Below, one piece after another: positions 10,239 to 19,733 of a DNA stretch of 63,225 bases; the first letter of the stretch is position 1, and each line of letters starts with the position of its first letter. Origin of the DNA: Vibrio ordalii ATCC 33509 (GTDB lineage: Bacteria > Pseudomonadota > Gammaproteobacteria > Enterobacterales > Vibrionaceae); the NCBI GenBank assembly GCA_000257205.1, contig AEZC01000192.1, positions 1-63,225 on the forward strand. Direction: 5' to 3'. A model generated the notes under the pieces. That model ran no database searches, was not told where the DNA came from, and worked only from the letters and a program-made list of their open reading frames with translations. Position numbers and translations under genes: made by a program.

Positions 10239-10706
10239 ATGACAAAACAGGTGGAAATTTTCACTGATGGATCTTGCTTAGGTAATCCTGGCCCGGGTGG
10301 GTATGGGGTTGTCCTTCGTTATAAAGGAACCGAAAAAACGTTAGCCAAAGGCTATCGACTCACCACTAACAACCGAATGGAAATGTTAGCGGCAGTGGTT
10401 GCACTGCAAACACTGAAAGAGCCATGTAATGTTATTCTCACCACAGACAGCCAATACGTTCGTCAAGGTATTACTCAGTGGATCCACAACTGGAAAAAAC
10501 GCGGTTGGAAAACATCGGATAAAAAACCAGTGAAGAATGCCGATTTATGGCAAGCACTCGATAAAGAAAGCGCCCGCCACACCATTGACTGGCGCTGGGT
10601 GAAAGGCCATGCGGGTCATCGTGAAAATGAAATGTGCGATGAATTAGCACGCAATGCAGCAGAAAACCCAACCGAAGACGATATTGGGTATCAAGCATCC
10701 GAATAA
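10239..10706 (+). CDS. rnhA: Ribonuclease HI
   Basis: RnhA cleaves the RNA strand of RNA:DNA hybrids. The 155-residue protein has all active-site residues at E. coli numbering: Asp10, Glu48, Asp70 and Asp134, plus His124. It is divergent from dnaQ. Its last 16 bases overlap the end of the convergent methyltransferase gene, so the two transcripts are complementary at their 3' ends. A second RNase H (rnhB) is also encoded in this window. Confidence 0.98.
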   Translation: MTKQVEIFTDGSCLGNPGPGGYGVVLRYKGTEKTLAKGYRLTTNNRMEMLAAVVALQTLKEPCNVILTTDSQYVRQGITQWIHNWKKRGWKTSDKKPVKNADLWQALDKESARHTIDWRWVKGHAGHRENEMCDELARNAAENPTEDDIGYQASE

Positions 10707-11455
10707 GGGTCACAGGCCTTATCTTGGTTCTGAGTTGATAAACGGTAGTTCAAGCTAACGGGCGAAAGACGCCGTTTAAAACGCCAATGAGGTTTAATCG
10801 GTTTCAAGGGATAAGTACGTTTGCGCGCTACAATGAAATACAGGCTACCAAATGGAGCGGCCCAGTCGCCAATACCATTTTCCAACCACGCCCACATGGG
10901 TTGATATTTTTGCATCGGAAAAAGGGCATATTGGTCACAGTCAATCACTTGATAGTTCAAGACACTCAGCCAGTCCTTAATCCGGTTAGCGGTAAACATA
11001 CGACCGCTCCAAGGTAAGTTATGTTTTCGCCAAGGCATCAAACTTGCGATCCCCGTAAAACTGATTGGATTAAACCCCGTAATAATGATGTAGCCATCAT
11101 CCATCATCACGCGGTCAACTTCGCGTAAGATACGATGCGGATCGCCACAATAATCCAGTTGATGCGCTAAAATAGCCACATCAAAACTCCTCTCAAGGAA
11201 AGGCAACTCACCACTATCGGCAATCACATTATGAAGTGGGTTTTTGATATCAAGATGAACTTGGTGTTGAATATTGCAGTTGCAACTGGCAAGCTCACAA
11301 CTCAAACCACCGAGCTTAAGCATATGATAGCCAAATAATTTAGGGCACCATTCATCAAGCCGAGTCTGAATAGAATCGCTAACCCATTGACCATTTTTAA
11401 GTTGTGACCAAGAGTGAGGTTTATCTAATTTCTTTTCGCTACGTGCTGGCTTCAT
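10691..11455 (-). CDS. yafS: SAM-dependent methyltransferase, YafS-like
   Basis: The 254-residue protein has a class I methyltransferase core of the Methyltransf_11 type. The SAM-binding region lies around residues 40-90 (YHMLKLGG, then [11 protein letters not shown]), and the motif-IV/post-IV segment includes [31 protein letters not shown] sequence. The substrate is unknown. It sits between rnhA and gloB, as yafS does in E. coli. It overlaps the rnhA 3' end by 16 bases and diverges from gloB with about 36 bases between starts. Confidence 0.85.
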   Translation of the reverse strand: MKPARSEKKLDKPHSWSQLKNGQWVSDSIQTRLDEWCPKLFGYHMLKLGGLSCELASCNCNIQHQVHLDIKNPLHNVIADSGELPFLERSFDVAILAHQLDYCGDPHRILREVDRVMMDDGYIIITGFNPISFTGIASLMPWRKHNLPWSGRMFTANRIKDWLSVLNYQVIDCDQYALFPMQKYQPMWAWLENGIGDWAAPFGSLYFIVARKRTYPLKPIKPHWRFKRRLSPVSLNYRLSTQNQDKACDPYSDA

Positions 11456-11491
11456 CGATAACCTATTTCACCTCGGTGATTGGAGATACTC

Positions 11492-12250
11492 ATGTTACAG
11501 ATCAAAAGCATACCCGCATTTAATGATAATTACATCTGGCTGATCCAAAATAGCGATCAGCGTTGTGCTGTGGTCGATCCCGGTGATGCAGCACCAGTGC
11601 TTGAGTACCTCTCGAAGCATCAATTTACGCTCGAAGCAATATTAATTACCCACCATCACCATGATCACATTGGTGGTGTTGCAGAACTGGTTCGCCAGTT
11701 TCCCAGCATTAACGTTGTTGGTCCCGCTCATGAACCTATTCCTACCTTAACGCACGCGGTTGAAGCTGGCGATCAGCTAGAACTGTTCAATGAAATCTTT
11801 ATGGTGCTTGATCTCGCCGGACACACAAAAGGTCACATTGGCTATGTCGGTGACAATAAACTGTTTTGTGGCGATGTACTGTTCTCTGCAGGGTGTGGCC
11901 GTGTTTTTGAGGGCACAATGGAGCAAATGTTTACGTCACTGTGTAAACTTGCCGCATTACCAGAAGAGACTGAGGTCTATTGCGCGCACGAATATACCGC
12001 AAGTAACATCGCATTTGCTTTGGCTGTTGAGCCCGATAATGACCAGCTTCAACAATATCGAGATACCGTCAACCGGCTTCGAGCCCAGCAGAAATCGACA
12101 TTACCGACCACGATCCGCCAAGAAAAATGGATCAATCCGTTCTTGCGAACCCAACAAGAGAGTGTGATGAAATCCGTTGCGAATCGTACTCAGCAAACCG
12201 ATCCTTTATCAATTTTTACCGCATTACGTGAGTGGAAGAACGAATTTTAA
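11492..12250 (+). CDS. gloB: Hydroxyacylglutathione hydrolase (glyoxalase II)
   Basis: GloB hydrolyses S-lactoylglutathione to D-lactate and glutathione, completing methylglyoxal detoxification. The 252-residue protein has a metallo-beta-lactamase fold with the binuclear metal motif [10 protein letters not shown] near residue 52 and further ligands in LAGHTKGH and CGDVLF. A TTG at 11480 would extend the frame, but the ATG at 11492 has GGAG at six bases and gives the family start [13 protein letters not shown]. The next gene, mltD, follows after 72 bases. Confidence 0.96.
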   Translation: MLQIKSIPAFNDNYIWLIQNSDQRCAVVDPGDAAPVLEYLSKHQFTLEAILITHHHHDHIGGVAELVRQFPSINVVGPAHEPIPTLTHAVEAGDQLELFNEIFMVLDLAGHTKGHIGYVGDNKLFCGDVLFSAGCGRVFEGTMEQMFTSLCKLAALPEETEVYCAHEYTASNIAFALAVEPDNDQLQQYRDTVNRLRAQQKSTLPTTIRQEKWINPFLRTQQESVMKSVANRTQQTDPLSIFTALREWKNEF

Positions 12251-12322
12251 CGATTTGCTGCTTGTCATAGCAATAAAGTGCCAAGTATTATCACCAGCCA
12301 TTAAGTCAAAGGGCTGAGATAG

Positions 12323-13894
12323 ATGCGATTTCAATTTAGCTGGGTGATGGTGCTCTTGTTCGCGGGGTGCCAAATCACTCAGCCAACAGACCAAACAACA
12401 GCGCCAAACGCCAAAGAGGCCAATAGCCCTCAGATTCAGACACCAAAAGAGATAACTAAACCAAAGCCGTCATCTGCAAAAAAGACAACGCCTAAAGCGA
12501 TCACGCCACAAGAGCAGAAGGACGTATGGCAGCGTATTGCCATGCAGCTGTCGATGGATATCCCAGATCAAAAATCAGTAAATTATTATCGAACTTGGTA
12601 TCTTAAACACCCTAATCACCTGCAAACTGTTGCTGAGCGAGCAAAGCCATTTCTTTACCTGATCACAGAGAAAATTGAGCAGCGCGGCTTACCACTTGAG
12701 TTAGCACTCTTACCCATTGTTGAAAGCTCGTTTGATGCCTTTGCCTACTCACACGGTAGCGCTGCGGGGCTGTGGCAATTTGTGCCGAGTACGGGAGAAA
12801 TGTATGGCCTAGAGCAAAATTTTTGGTATGACGGAAGACGAGATGTAGACGCTGCAACGGATGCTGCTTTGAATTATCTCACTGCATTAAATAAGCGTTT
12901 TGATGGTGATTGGAGCCATGCGATTGCCGCCTATAACAGCGGTGGTGGGCGGATCTCTAGCGCGATTCGTAAAAATCACAAGGCTGGTAAACCAACCGAC
13001 TTTTTCTCACTCGACTTACCCGATGAAACCACAGGCTACGTCCCTAAATTACTCGCACTGGCCGATATTGTTGCCAATCAAGAAAAATATGGCATTGAAA
13101 TCCCAGCGATTGCTAACAAACCAGTATTAACGTTAGTCGACCCTCAAGAGCAGCTTGATCTTGCCATTGCCGCCAATTACGCGGGAATGAGCGTGAAAGA
13201 GCTGCAAAGTTACAATCCGGCTTACAACCACTGGGCAACCTCACCAACGGGGCCTTATCAACTGTTACTCCCATTGAATAAAGTCGAGCAATTTGTACAG
13301 AAAGTTGAAGAGAATCGCGGTAAGGGGATGAAGTTAGTACGCTACAAGGTAAAATCCGGCGATAGCTTGAGTGTGATTGCTCAACAGCACAATACCACCA
13401 GTAAAGTGATTCAGACGGCCAACAATCTCAATGGCAACGTCATTCGCATTGGGCAGCATTTAATGATCCCGACATCCGTAAAAGACGAAAAAACATACGC
13501 ACTCAGTGCCAGTAACCGCTTAGCAAAAACGCAAGCGATGGCCCGTGGTCAGTATAAGCTGTCTCATACGGTAGCCAAAGGTGATAGCTTATGGATCATT
13601 GCCAAACAGCACAATGTTTCCCATCAATCCTTAGCACAATGGAACGGTATGGGGCCAAGAGACACGTTGAAGATTGGCCAAAAACTGGTCATTTGGAAAA
13701 ATAGCAGTGAAGGTGCCATCATTCGTACTGTTTTTTATCAAGTGCGTAGCGGCGATACACTCAGCACCATAGCCAATAAGTTTAAAGTCAAAAGCCTCGA
13801 CATTGTGAAATGGAACGAGCTTGCAAACCAAAAGTACTTAAAGCCGGGTCAAAAACTCAAGCTCTACGTCGATGTCACTAAGGTCAGTGTATGA
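12323..13894 (+). CDS. mltD: Membrane-bound lytic murein transglycosylase D (lipoprotein, three LysM)
   Basis: MltD cleaves the glycan strands of peptidoglycan between MurNAc and GlcNAc, leaving 1,6-anhydro ends. The 523-residue protein starts with a lipoprotein signal whose lipobox ends in Cys16 (LFAGC). A low-complexity P/T/K linker follows. The SLT domain has catalytic Glu134 (PIVESSFD) followed by GLWQFVPSTGEMYGL. There are three LysM repeats near residues 339-383, 412-458 and 472-516, one more than E. coli MltD carries. Its TGA overlaps the ATG of the next gene (ATGA), indicating translational coupling. Confidence 0.95.
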   Translation: MRFQFSWVMVLLFAGCQITQPTDQTTAPNAKEANSPQIQTPKEITKPKPSSAKKTTPKAITPQEQKDVWQRIAMQLSMDIPDQKSVNYYRTWYLKHPNHLQTVAERAKPFLYLITEKIEQRGLPLELALLPIVESSFDAFAYSHGSAAGLWQFVPSTGEMYGLEQNFWYDGRRDVDAATDAALNYLTALNKRFDGDWSHAIAAYNSGGGRISSAIRKNHKAGKPTDFFSLDLPDETTGYVPKLLALADIVANQEKYGIEIPAIANKPVLTLVDPQEQLDLAIAANYAGMSVKELQSYNPAYNHWATSPTGPYQLLLPLNKVEQFVQKVEENRGKGMKLVRYKVKSGDSLSVIAQQHNTTSKVIQTANNLNGNVIRIGQHLMIPTSVKDEKTYALSASNRLAKTQAMARGQYKLSHTVAKGDSLWIIAKQHNVSHQSLAQWNGMGPRDTLKIGQKLVIWKNSSEGAIIRTVFYQVRSGDTLSTIANKFKVKSLDIVKWNELANQKYLKPGQKLKLYVDVTKVSV

Positions 13895-14577
13895 ATCCTT
13901 CCAGTAACCCATTAATCATGTTGGTGGATGTTTTCCGTTCCCCTACGTCTTGTTTTTTAGCCCTTCATCAACGTGGAATGTGGGGTTGGCAGCCTTATCT
14001 CTTTTTAATCCTGAGCCCCTTTCTATTTTGGGGGGCTTATTTTGACGTGGTTAACTTTGAATGGCTAAAAGCGGGACTCTCAGCGCAATTGGCAATGGTC
14101 AACCCTACTCAGCTTGAAATGTTAGATGCCAACACCTTGATGGCCAGTGAAATTATCAGTGATGTGGTAGGCCGCACGCTAACGATTTTCATGTTGGCAT
14201 TGTGGTTCAATTTGGCGACCAAGCAGAGCCAACATCAGCACGGTTTCTGGCGTTGGTTTGCCGCAAGTGCTGTCATCACTTTCCCAGCCGTGTTGGGCGA
14301 TCTCGCCAGTTACGCGAGCTTATTACTCAAACATGGCTACGTGATGACTTACGCTGCTGATCTTAACAGTTTAAATGGTCTAATTAAGTTGCCACTGACT
14401 AATGATTGGTCCCAATTTGCCAGCTCCTTCCCACTGCTTTTGCCTTGGTACATCGTACTTGGCTACGCGGCGGTGGGCGCATGGACAGAGCTTGAACGCG
14501 GCCAAGCTCTGGTGATTTCGGCGCTGCCTTGGATTGGCTATTACCTGATTTGGGCACTGTACATCTCAATCAGCTAG
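13891..14577 (+). CDS. Yip1-domain inner-membrane protein
   Basis: The 228-residue protein is an integral membrane protein with about five hydrophobic segments (near residues 35-55, 95-115, 125-150, 180-200 and 205-225) and the general layout of the Yip1 (PF04893) family. Function unknown. Its start overlaps the mltD stop by four bases, so it is probably translated together with the transglycosylase. The pairing suggests an envelope role, but that is only inference. It converges on yafD with seven bases between. Confidence 0.72.
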   Translation: MNPSSNPLIMLVDVFRSPTSCFLALHQRGMWGWQPYLFLILSPFLFWGAYFDVVNFEWLKAGLSAQLAMVNPTQLEMLDANTLMASEIISDVVGRTLTIFMLALWFNLATKQSQHQHGFWRWFAASAVITFPAVLGDLASYASLLLKHGYVMTYAADLNSLNGLIKLPLTNDWSQFASSFPLLLPWYIVLGYAAVGAWTELERGQALVISALPWIGYYLIWALYISIS

Positions 14578-14584
14578 AAAGCCG

Positions 14585-15427
14585 TTATAAGCTGAAACTC
14601 GCCAATAGTGGGTTATGATCAGAAGCGTCCGTTACGGGCGCTTTTGCATTGAGTAGTGTTAAACCGCGATAAAAAAGATGATCGAGCACCAAGCCCGTCA
14701 CAAATTGAACTCGGTGATCGGGTTCGAACGACACTTCCTGCAAACCCACACGATTTAATGCAGCAGTTAATGTGTCCATCCTTGCTTGACTCCAGCTATT
14801 AAAATCGCCACCGACAATCAGCGGCCCGTGATGTGTTTTTAATTGAACGAGTAACGCTTCCAACTGATTGGCATACTCTTGCGTACCATAGGTAAAGTTC
14901 ACTGCATGCAGGTTTACAACCGCCAGAGTCTGACCATCACTTAAACGATACAGGGCGTAAATCGCCGATTTGGGTAAGCGCAACCAAGGCTCTAATTCGG
15001 TGTAAGCACACGCTAATACTGGCATCTGCCTACCAAGATTTAACACTCCGGCTGATTCACCAAAAACTCGAAAAGCATCCTCTTGTGTCCCACCCCACTG
15101 TTTTTGGCTGATCCACTCTTTCAATGACAAGGTCATGCTCGCTTCTTGTAGCAACACCAATTGGGCATCTTGGCTGAATTTATTCAGCTCACTTTGCCAT
15201 GTTGCTCTATTTTGTTTATAGATATTCCAAACCAGTACATTGAGCTGACCATGCTCATCTATTACGCGAGCGTTTGGATTATCGTAACAAATCAGTGGCG
15301 ATGAAGTGCTTTTGCCATCAATAGTCAACAATTGCGGCGTTGAAGGAATAGTAAAAATAGAGAAAAAACTAACCACAGCCGCGGTAATCAGCAACAGCGG
15401 CAAAACAAGCAGATATTTTCTTTTCAT
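14585..15427 (-). CDS. yafD: Endonuclease/exonuclease/phosphatase family protein, YafD-like
   Basis: The 280-residue protein has one N-terminal membrane segment (about 5-25: [17 protein letters not shown]) followed by a periplasm-facing EEP domain. The domain shows [23 protein letters not shown] and the final SDHNPLLA metal/catalytic signature. The E. coli homologue is YafD; its substrate is unknown. The open frame runs back to 15643, but that passes through glnB's terminator and gene, so I place the start at the ATG at 15427, where the membrane segment begins. No strong ribosome binding site is visible there. Confidence 0.82.
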   Translation of the reverse strand: MKRKYLLVLPLLLITAAVVSFFSIFTIPSTPQLLTIDGKSTSSPLICYDNPNARVIDEHGQLNVLVWNIYKQNRATWQSELNKFSQDAQLVLLQEASMTLSLKEWISQKQWGGTQEDAFRVFGESAGVLNLGRQMPVLACAYTELEPWLRLPKSAIYALYRLSDGQTLAVVNLHAVNFTYGTQEYANQLEALLVQLKTHHGPLIVGGDFNSWSQARMDTLTAALNRVGLQEVSFEPDHRVQFVTGLVLDHLFYRGLTLLNAKAPVTDASDHNPLLASFSL

Positions 15428-15467
15428 AACGTTCAACAAAATTGGTAGGGATGTATTCAAAAGAGAC

Positions 15468-15488
15468 AAAAAAGGAGCCATTGGCTCC
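15468..15488 (-). terminator. Terminator of glnB
   Basis: On the minus strand GGAGCC-AAT-GGCTCC is followed by TTTTTT. It lies between the glnB stop and the yafD start, so yafD probably needs its own promoter or read-through. Confidence 0.85.
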
Positions 15489-15506
15489 CTTCTTCTCGGT
15501 ATATAG

Positions 15507-15854
<348 letters not shown>

Positions 15855-16002
15855 TTAAACTTTCATCAATTGGTGGCATTATCTGCTAGCCGTTAATAAC
15901 AATCAACCAAAGCTCTACTGGATTTAGCCCTTTTGTTACTTAAAGTTCACAACTATTTGAAATGGACTAGCACTTTGAGTAACGGTAGAAGTCGCTCTGT
16001 TA

Positions 16003-16533
16003 TTAAGCTCGCGCTGGCAACAAGTTTTTATCTGGTAAACAAAAAGGGTAATCCTCTGAAAGTTCACTAGCAGGACAACTGATCACTTGTTCATTATTTA
16101 GGCCACAGTCACGCATATACATCAAGGTAGCAAAGCTATCAATCACGTGCGTTGGATAAATGGGTCCCGCATCTCGATATGCTTCCATTAAAGGCAAATG
16201 GTCATTTTGGTAGCAAACTATCTTTTCTGGCGCATCCACAATCCAACGAGGGAAATAGATAGCCCCATGAACCACATAATCATATAAGTTCAATGTTAAT
16301 GCGACACTTGTGCCTGTCGCTTCAACCCAAGAAACTCGGTAAACCGACTGTGCGACGCGTGAAATAGACACTCGTTGATCTTTGACCCAACGTCCACCAA
16401 CGATGCCTGAGTGGACACGGTAATCAATGGTTGTCTCATTTTTTATATACAGTTCATAACGCCAACCTTGATCATAGGTATAGATGAAGCTTTTACCCAG
16501 AAAATAACTTAAATCATTTCGCTCAAAATTCAT
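16003..16533 (-). CDS. padC: Phenolic acid decarboxylase
   Basis: PadC decarboxylates hydroxycinnamic acids (p-coumaric, ferulic, caffeic) to vinyl phenols without a cofactor, a detoxification step. The 176-residue protein aligns with the family over its length. It keeps the active-site residues at the numbering used for the Lactobacillus enzyme: Tyr18, Tyr20, Arg48 and Glu71, with CYQNDHLPLM later in the barrel. It stands alone between glnB and an ERIC repeat. There is no PadR regulator or aromatic-acid pathway gene beside it. This is one of few genes in the window that is not universal in Vibrio, so gain by transfer is plausible but unproven. Confidence 0.93.
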   Translation of the reverse strand: MNFERNDLSYFLGKSFIYTYDQGWRYELYIKNETTIDYRVHSGIVGGRWVKDQRVSISRVAQSVYRVSWVEATGTSVALTLNLYDYVVHGAIYFPRWIVDAPEKIVCYQNDHLPLMEAYRDAGPIYPTHVIDSFATLMYMRDCGLNNEQVISCPASELSEDYPFCLPDKNLLPARA

Positions 16534-16710
16534 GATGGGTCCTCTATTATAGATTGTGGCTTATTGGAATAATTACTTTTGTACTGAGAGTCTCCATCAT
16601 TGGATTGGTTGCAATCAGAAGCAAAATGAATATGTAACTTGTATTCTGTGCCACAGAAATGAGTATTTGAGCTGAATTTTATCTAAGAATTAATTTACTG
16701 AATTTATAAA

Positions 16711-16727
16711 AAAGTCCGATGGACTTT
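16711..16727 (-). terminator. Terminator for the cytochrome c transcript
   Basis: On the minus strand AAAGTCC-ATC-GGACTTT is followed by further T residues. It lies 185-200 bases beyond the cytochrome c stop, with the ERIC repeat in between. Confidence 0.7.
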
Positions 16728-16780
16728 ACCATATCGAACTTTTAATCAGGCGAAACCTATAATGAGTTTAAGAACCACTA

Positions 16781-16908
16781 TATACCCAAACAACTTGGAG
16801 TTGCAGGTAGGCGGCAAGTGAGTGAGTCCCCATGAGCATAGGCAAACTATGTGATTGGGGTGAACGAACGTAGCCAACACCGCTGCAGCTTCAAGTAGGA
16901 AGGGTATA
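16781..16908. repeat. ERIC element (enterobacterial repetitive intergenic consensus)
   Basis: A 128-bp imperfect palindrome begins TATACCC and ends GGGTATA. Inside are the typical segments TTGGAGTTGCAGGTAGGCGG, GTGATTGGGGTGAACGAACG and CCGCTGCAGCTTCAAGTAGG, which match the known ERIC consensus over its full length. It ends three bases before the stop codon of the cytochrome c gene and lies within that gene's 3' untranslated region, so it would be transcribed and could fold into a long hairpin. Confidence 0.95.
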
Positions 16909-16911
16909 GAC

Positions 16912-17223
16912 CTACTTCAAGCTGGAATAATAAGCCGCTAAATTGGCAATATCTTCATCAGTGAGCATCATAGATTGTGCTTGCATGACGACGGCTAAAC
17001 CACCACTGCGTTCTTTGTTTTTATAAGCTTTAACTGATGTTATGAGGTATTGCTCATTTTGCCCTTTTAGGTTTGGGTAACCCGGGATCAGTGCAATCCC
17101 GTCTGCGCCGTGACACGCCGCGCAGATAGCCGCTTTGGCTTGCCCTGCGGCTGGGTCTCCAGCAAACGCACTTCCCGCTAACAACGTAAAACCCATAACT
17201 ATTCCAATCGCGATTTTTTTCAT
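16912..17223 (-). CDS. Small periplasmic class I cytochrome c
   Basis: The 103-residue precursor has a Sec signal peptide (about 1-21, ending GSAFA) and one CXXCH haem site at residues 34-38 (CAACH). A methionine-rich segment ([10 protein letters not shown]) can supply the axial Met. The layout is that of the c4/c5-like soluble cytochromes (COG2863), so electron transfer in the periplasm is likely; the partner is not evident. I start at 17223 (AGGTGGAG just upstream) instead of the upstream in-frame Met at 17274. It lies 60 bases after tilS on the same strand, and an ERIC repeat begins right after its stop. Confidence 0.9.
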   Translation of the reverse strand: MKKIAIGIVMGFTLLAGSAFAGDPAAGQAKAAICAACHGADGIALIPGYPNLKGQNEQYLITSVKAYKNKERSGGLAVVMQAQSMMLTDEDIANLAAYYSSLK

Positions 17224-17283
17224 TGCTCCACCTTTATGTCCATATTCATTGTATGTTTTATACGAATTCTGCATGAAAAGCGT

Positions 17284-18594
17284 TCATTTGTCCCAGATGA
17301 GTTCACAATCTTGCCCGCTGAAGTCACGATCAACAAATAAATTTGCAATCGCAACCACTTGATTCCGATGCATCAATATTGGCGTTCTTCGTCGTAACCA
17401 ACTCGGCACGCCATACTCTTGGAACAATTTTTTTAGCTTTCGACTTCCCACTCGTCCTGAAGGGCATGCTGCCAGCCCTTCAGGATTAAACGTAACGCTT
17501 AATTGATGGCAATCATCAGGCAAGGCTATTCCCTTGCTAGCACCATTAGACGATAACGTCAGATTTCCTAATCCATCAGGCAAGGTGACTGATTGATCGG
17601 GCACAATCATCGCCTGCCAATCTGAAATGTCTTGATAAGTTTGGATGCAATATAGCTTTTGGTCAAAGCGGCGGATCTCACTTTGTCCTAGTTTAAGACG
17701 AGGATTCGCATCAATACGCGCAGACGCCACTTGTTGCCAAATCATCGCCAAATGTTCTTGAGTCGGCATTGACTCCCCCAATTGAGCAAGCCACATTCTT
17801 AGCAATTGATAGCGTGCTAATTCGCTGCGATGAGAAAGCGCGGTAATTGATAAACTACCATCAGGCATCTTTGCCTCTTGCATTGCCTCTTGTAGCAGCT
17901 CTTCAAGCAACACCTGCTGCTGAGCACATAATGTCGCACTACGAGCAACCGCTTGGTGAATATGCGGCCAGCGCTGCATAAGAACTGGCGTGATGTGATG
18001 ACGGATAAAATTACGATCAAAACGGGTATCTTGGTTGCTTTCGTCCTCGACCCAATCCAAATTCTGGGTTATGACAAAGCTTTCGATCTGTACGCGAGTC
18101 GCCGCAAGCAAAGGACGGACGATTTTCCCCGCGCCAAATGACATCGCTTGCGCCATCGAAGAGAGTCCTTTGGGTCCACTACCACGCTTTAACGCGAGCA
18201 AAAATGTCTCGATCTGATCATCGCTATGCTGTCCAGTTAGCAACAAATCGTCAGTGTTAATGTATTTCGCTAAAACTTGGTAACGCGCCGTACGCGCCAA
18301 TGACTCCACACTTTCACCGCTGTCAGTATCGAGTTGTACCCGTTCAATAAAAAAAGGGATCGCGGCGTGTTGAGCCCAGCGCTGACACTGTTTGGCCCAC
18401 TCATCGGCATGTTGGCTTAATCCATGATGAACATAAACGGCGCAGCACTCGCAGTTGGTTTCATCACGATATTGCGCCAGTAGTGCAAGCATCACTCGCG
18501 AGTCCATACCCCCACTAAAACCCAAGACTAATTGACTGCTTGCTAAGCGATGGCGATTGATAACGTGTGAAAATAGCGAATAAAGTTCAGACAT
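17284..18594 (-). CDS. tilS: tRNA(Ile)-lysidine synthase
   Basis: TilS attaches lysine to C34 of the CAU-anticodon tRNA-Ile, switching its identity from Met to Ile; it is essential. The 436-residue protein has the PP-loop SGGMDS at residues 27-32 in the N-terminal ATPase domain, a central tRNA-binding region and the C-terminal domain with the YGVPSWLRRRTPIL motif. It lies downstream of accA, as in many gammaproteobacteria, but the accA terminator separates them. Confidence 0.96.
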   Translation of the reverse strand: MSELYSLFSHVINRHRLASSQLVLGFSGGMDSRVMLALLAQYRDETNCECCAVYVHHGLSQHADEWAKQCQRWAQHAAIPFFIERVQLDTDSGESVESLARTARYQVLAKYINTDDLLLTGQHSDDQIETFLLALKRGSGPKGLSSMAQAMSFGAGKIVRPLLAATRVQIESFVITQNLDWVEDESNQDTRFDRNFIRHHITPVLMQRWPHIHQAVARSATLCAQQQVLLEELLQEAMQEAKMPDGSLSITALSHRSELARYQLLRMWLAQLGESMPTQEHLAMIWQQVASARIDANPRLKLGQSEIRRFDQKLYCIQTYQDISDWQAMIVPDQSVTLPDGLGNLTLSSNGASKGIALPDDCHQLSVTFNPEGLAACPSGRVGSRKLKKLFQEYGVPSWLRRRTPILMHRNQVVAIANLFVDRDFSGQDCELIWDK

Positions 18595-18673
18595 GGGTTT
18601 TCAGCGCTAAGAGGAATTGATGCAAGTTTACCTTGAAACGCGCCAAGCAAACCAGCCCTGAAATCGGGCCGAT

Positions 18674-18703
18674 AAAAAAGGGCTGAACAGAATCCAACCC
18701 TTT
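18674..18703 (-). terminator. Terminator after accA
   Basis: On the minus strand AAAGGGTT pairs with AGCCCTTT (one G-U pair), followed by TTT. It lies just beyond the accA stop. Confidence 0.65.
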
Positions 18704-18726
18704 AAATTTATTGTTCACTCGGCTAT

Positions 18727-19686
18727 TTAGCAGTAGCCGTAGTTCATCAAACGTTGATAACGACGAGCCAATAATGTTTCTTCATCCAATGGTTCTAAGT
18801 CGGCAAGCTGTTTCAACAATGTTGCTTTCATGTTGGCGGCCATTTGTATTGGATCGCGATGCGCGCCACCTAATGGTTCTTCGATAATTTCATCAATCAG
18901 CTCAAGCTCTTTTAAGCGAGGAGCGACTAAGCCCATCGCTTCAGCCGCTTGCGGCGCTTTATCTGAATCTCGCCACAAGATTGAAGCGCATCCTTCTGGC
19001 GAAATTACCGCATAAGTGGAATATTGCAGCATGTTCACGTAGTCACCCACGCCAATCGCCAAAGCGCCACCAGAGCCACCTTCACCGACAACATTACAAA
19101 TAACTGGCACTTTCAAGCCTGACATCACTTTTAGGTTTGTGGCAATCGCTTCAGATTGACCACGCTCTTCAGCGCCAACACCAGGATAGGCGCCTGCGGT
19201 ATCGATGAAGGTAATAATAGGCATATCAAAACGTTCAGCCATTTTCATCAAACGTAGCGCTTTGCGATAGCCTTCTGGTTTTGGCATTCCGAAGTTACGT
19301 CTTACTTTCTCTCTCGTTTCACGTCCTTTTTGGTGACCAATCACCATCACTGGACGTCCCTCTAAACGAGCAATGCCGCCGACAATCGCTTTGTCATCAG
19401 CAAAAGCGCGATCACCAGCCAACTCGTCAAACTCAGTGAAGACATGGTTGATGTAATCAAGCGTATAAGGGCGTTGTGGGTGGCGAGCCAATTGAGCCAC
19501 TTGCCATGCCCCTAAATCACCAAAGATTTTCTTCTTAAGCTCTAAGCTTTTCTTTTCTAGCTGTTCGAGCTCTTTATCGAGATCAACGGACTTATCACCA
19601 CCATGGCGAGACACGTCGCGTAGCGCCTGAATTTTAGCCTCAAGTTCAGCAATTGGTTTTTCAAATTCTAGAAAATTTAGGCTCAT
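18727..19686 (-). CDS. accA: Acetyl-CoA carboxylase carboxyltransferase subunit alpha
   Basis: AccA with AccD transfers the carboxyl group from biotin-BCCP to acetyl-CoA, giving malonyl-CoA for fatty acid synthesis. The 319-residue protein has the family length. It contains the crotonase-like core ([23 protein letters not shown] and [15 protein letters not shown]) used in CoA and biotin binding. The ATG has AAGGA at about eight bases. It follows dnaE after 47 bases, the conserved dnaE-accA order. Confidence 0.97.
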   Translation of the reverse strand: MSLNFLEFEKPIAELEAKIQALRDVSRHGGDKSVDLDKELEQLEKKSLELKKKIFGDLGAWQVAQLARHPQRPYTLDYINHVFTEFDELAGDRAFADDKAIVGGIARLEGRPVMVIGHQKGRETREKVRRNFGMPKPEGYRKALRLMKMAERFDMPIITFIDTAGAYPGVGAEERGQSEAIATNLKVMSGLKVPVICNVVGEGGSGGALAIGVGDYVNMLQYSTYAVISPEGCASILWRDSDKAPQAAEAMGLVAPRLKELELIDEIIEEPLGGAHRDPIQMAANMKATLLKQLADLEPLDEETLLARRYQRLMNYGYC

Positions 19687-19733
19687 CTACCGATCCTTTT
19701 ATACTCAGCGTTCAACATATTTGACGCCAAATT

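Larger units (their letters stand above)
16534..16911. other. Intergenic region with padC promoter region, cytochrome c terminator and ERIC repeat
   Basis: The part next to padC (16534-16700) is AT-rich and must hold the padC promoter, but I see no single convincing -35/-10 pair. The rest is explained by the hairpin at 16711-16727 and the ERIC element at 16781-16908. No small ORF with a ribosome binding site is evident. Confidence 0.6.
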
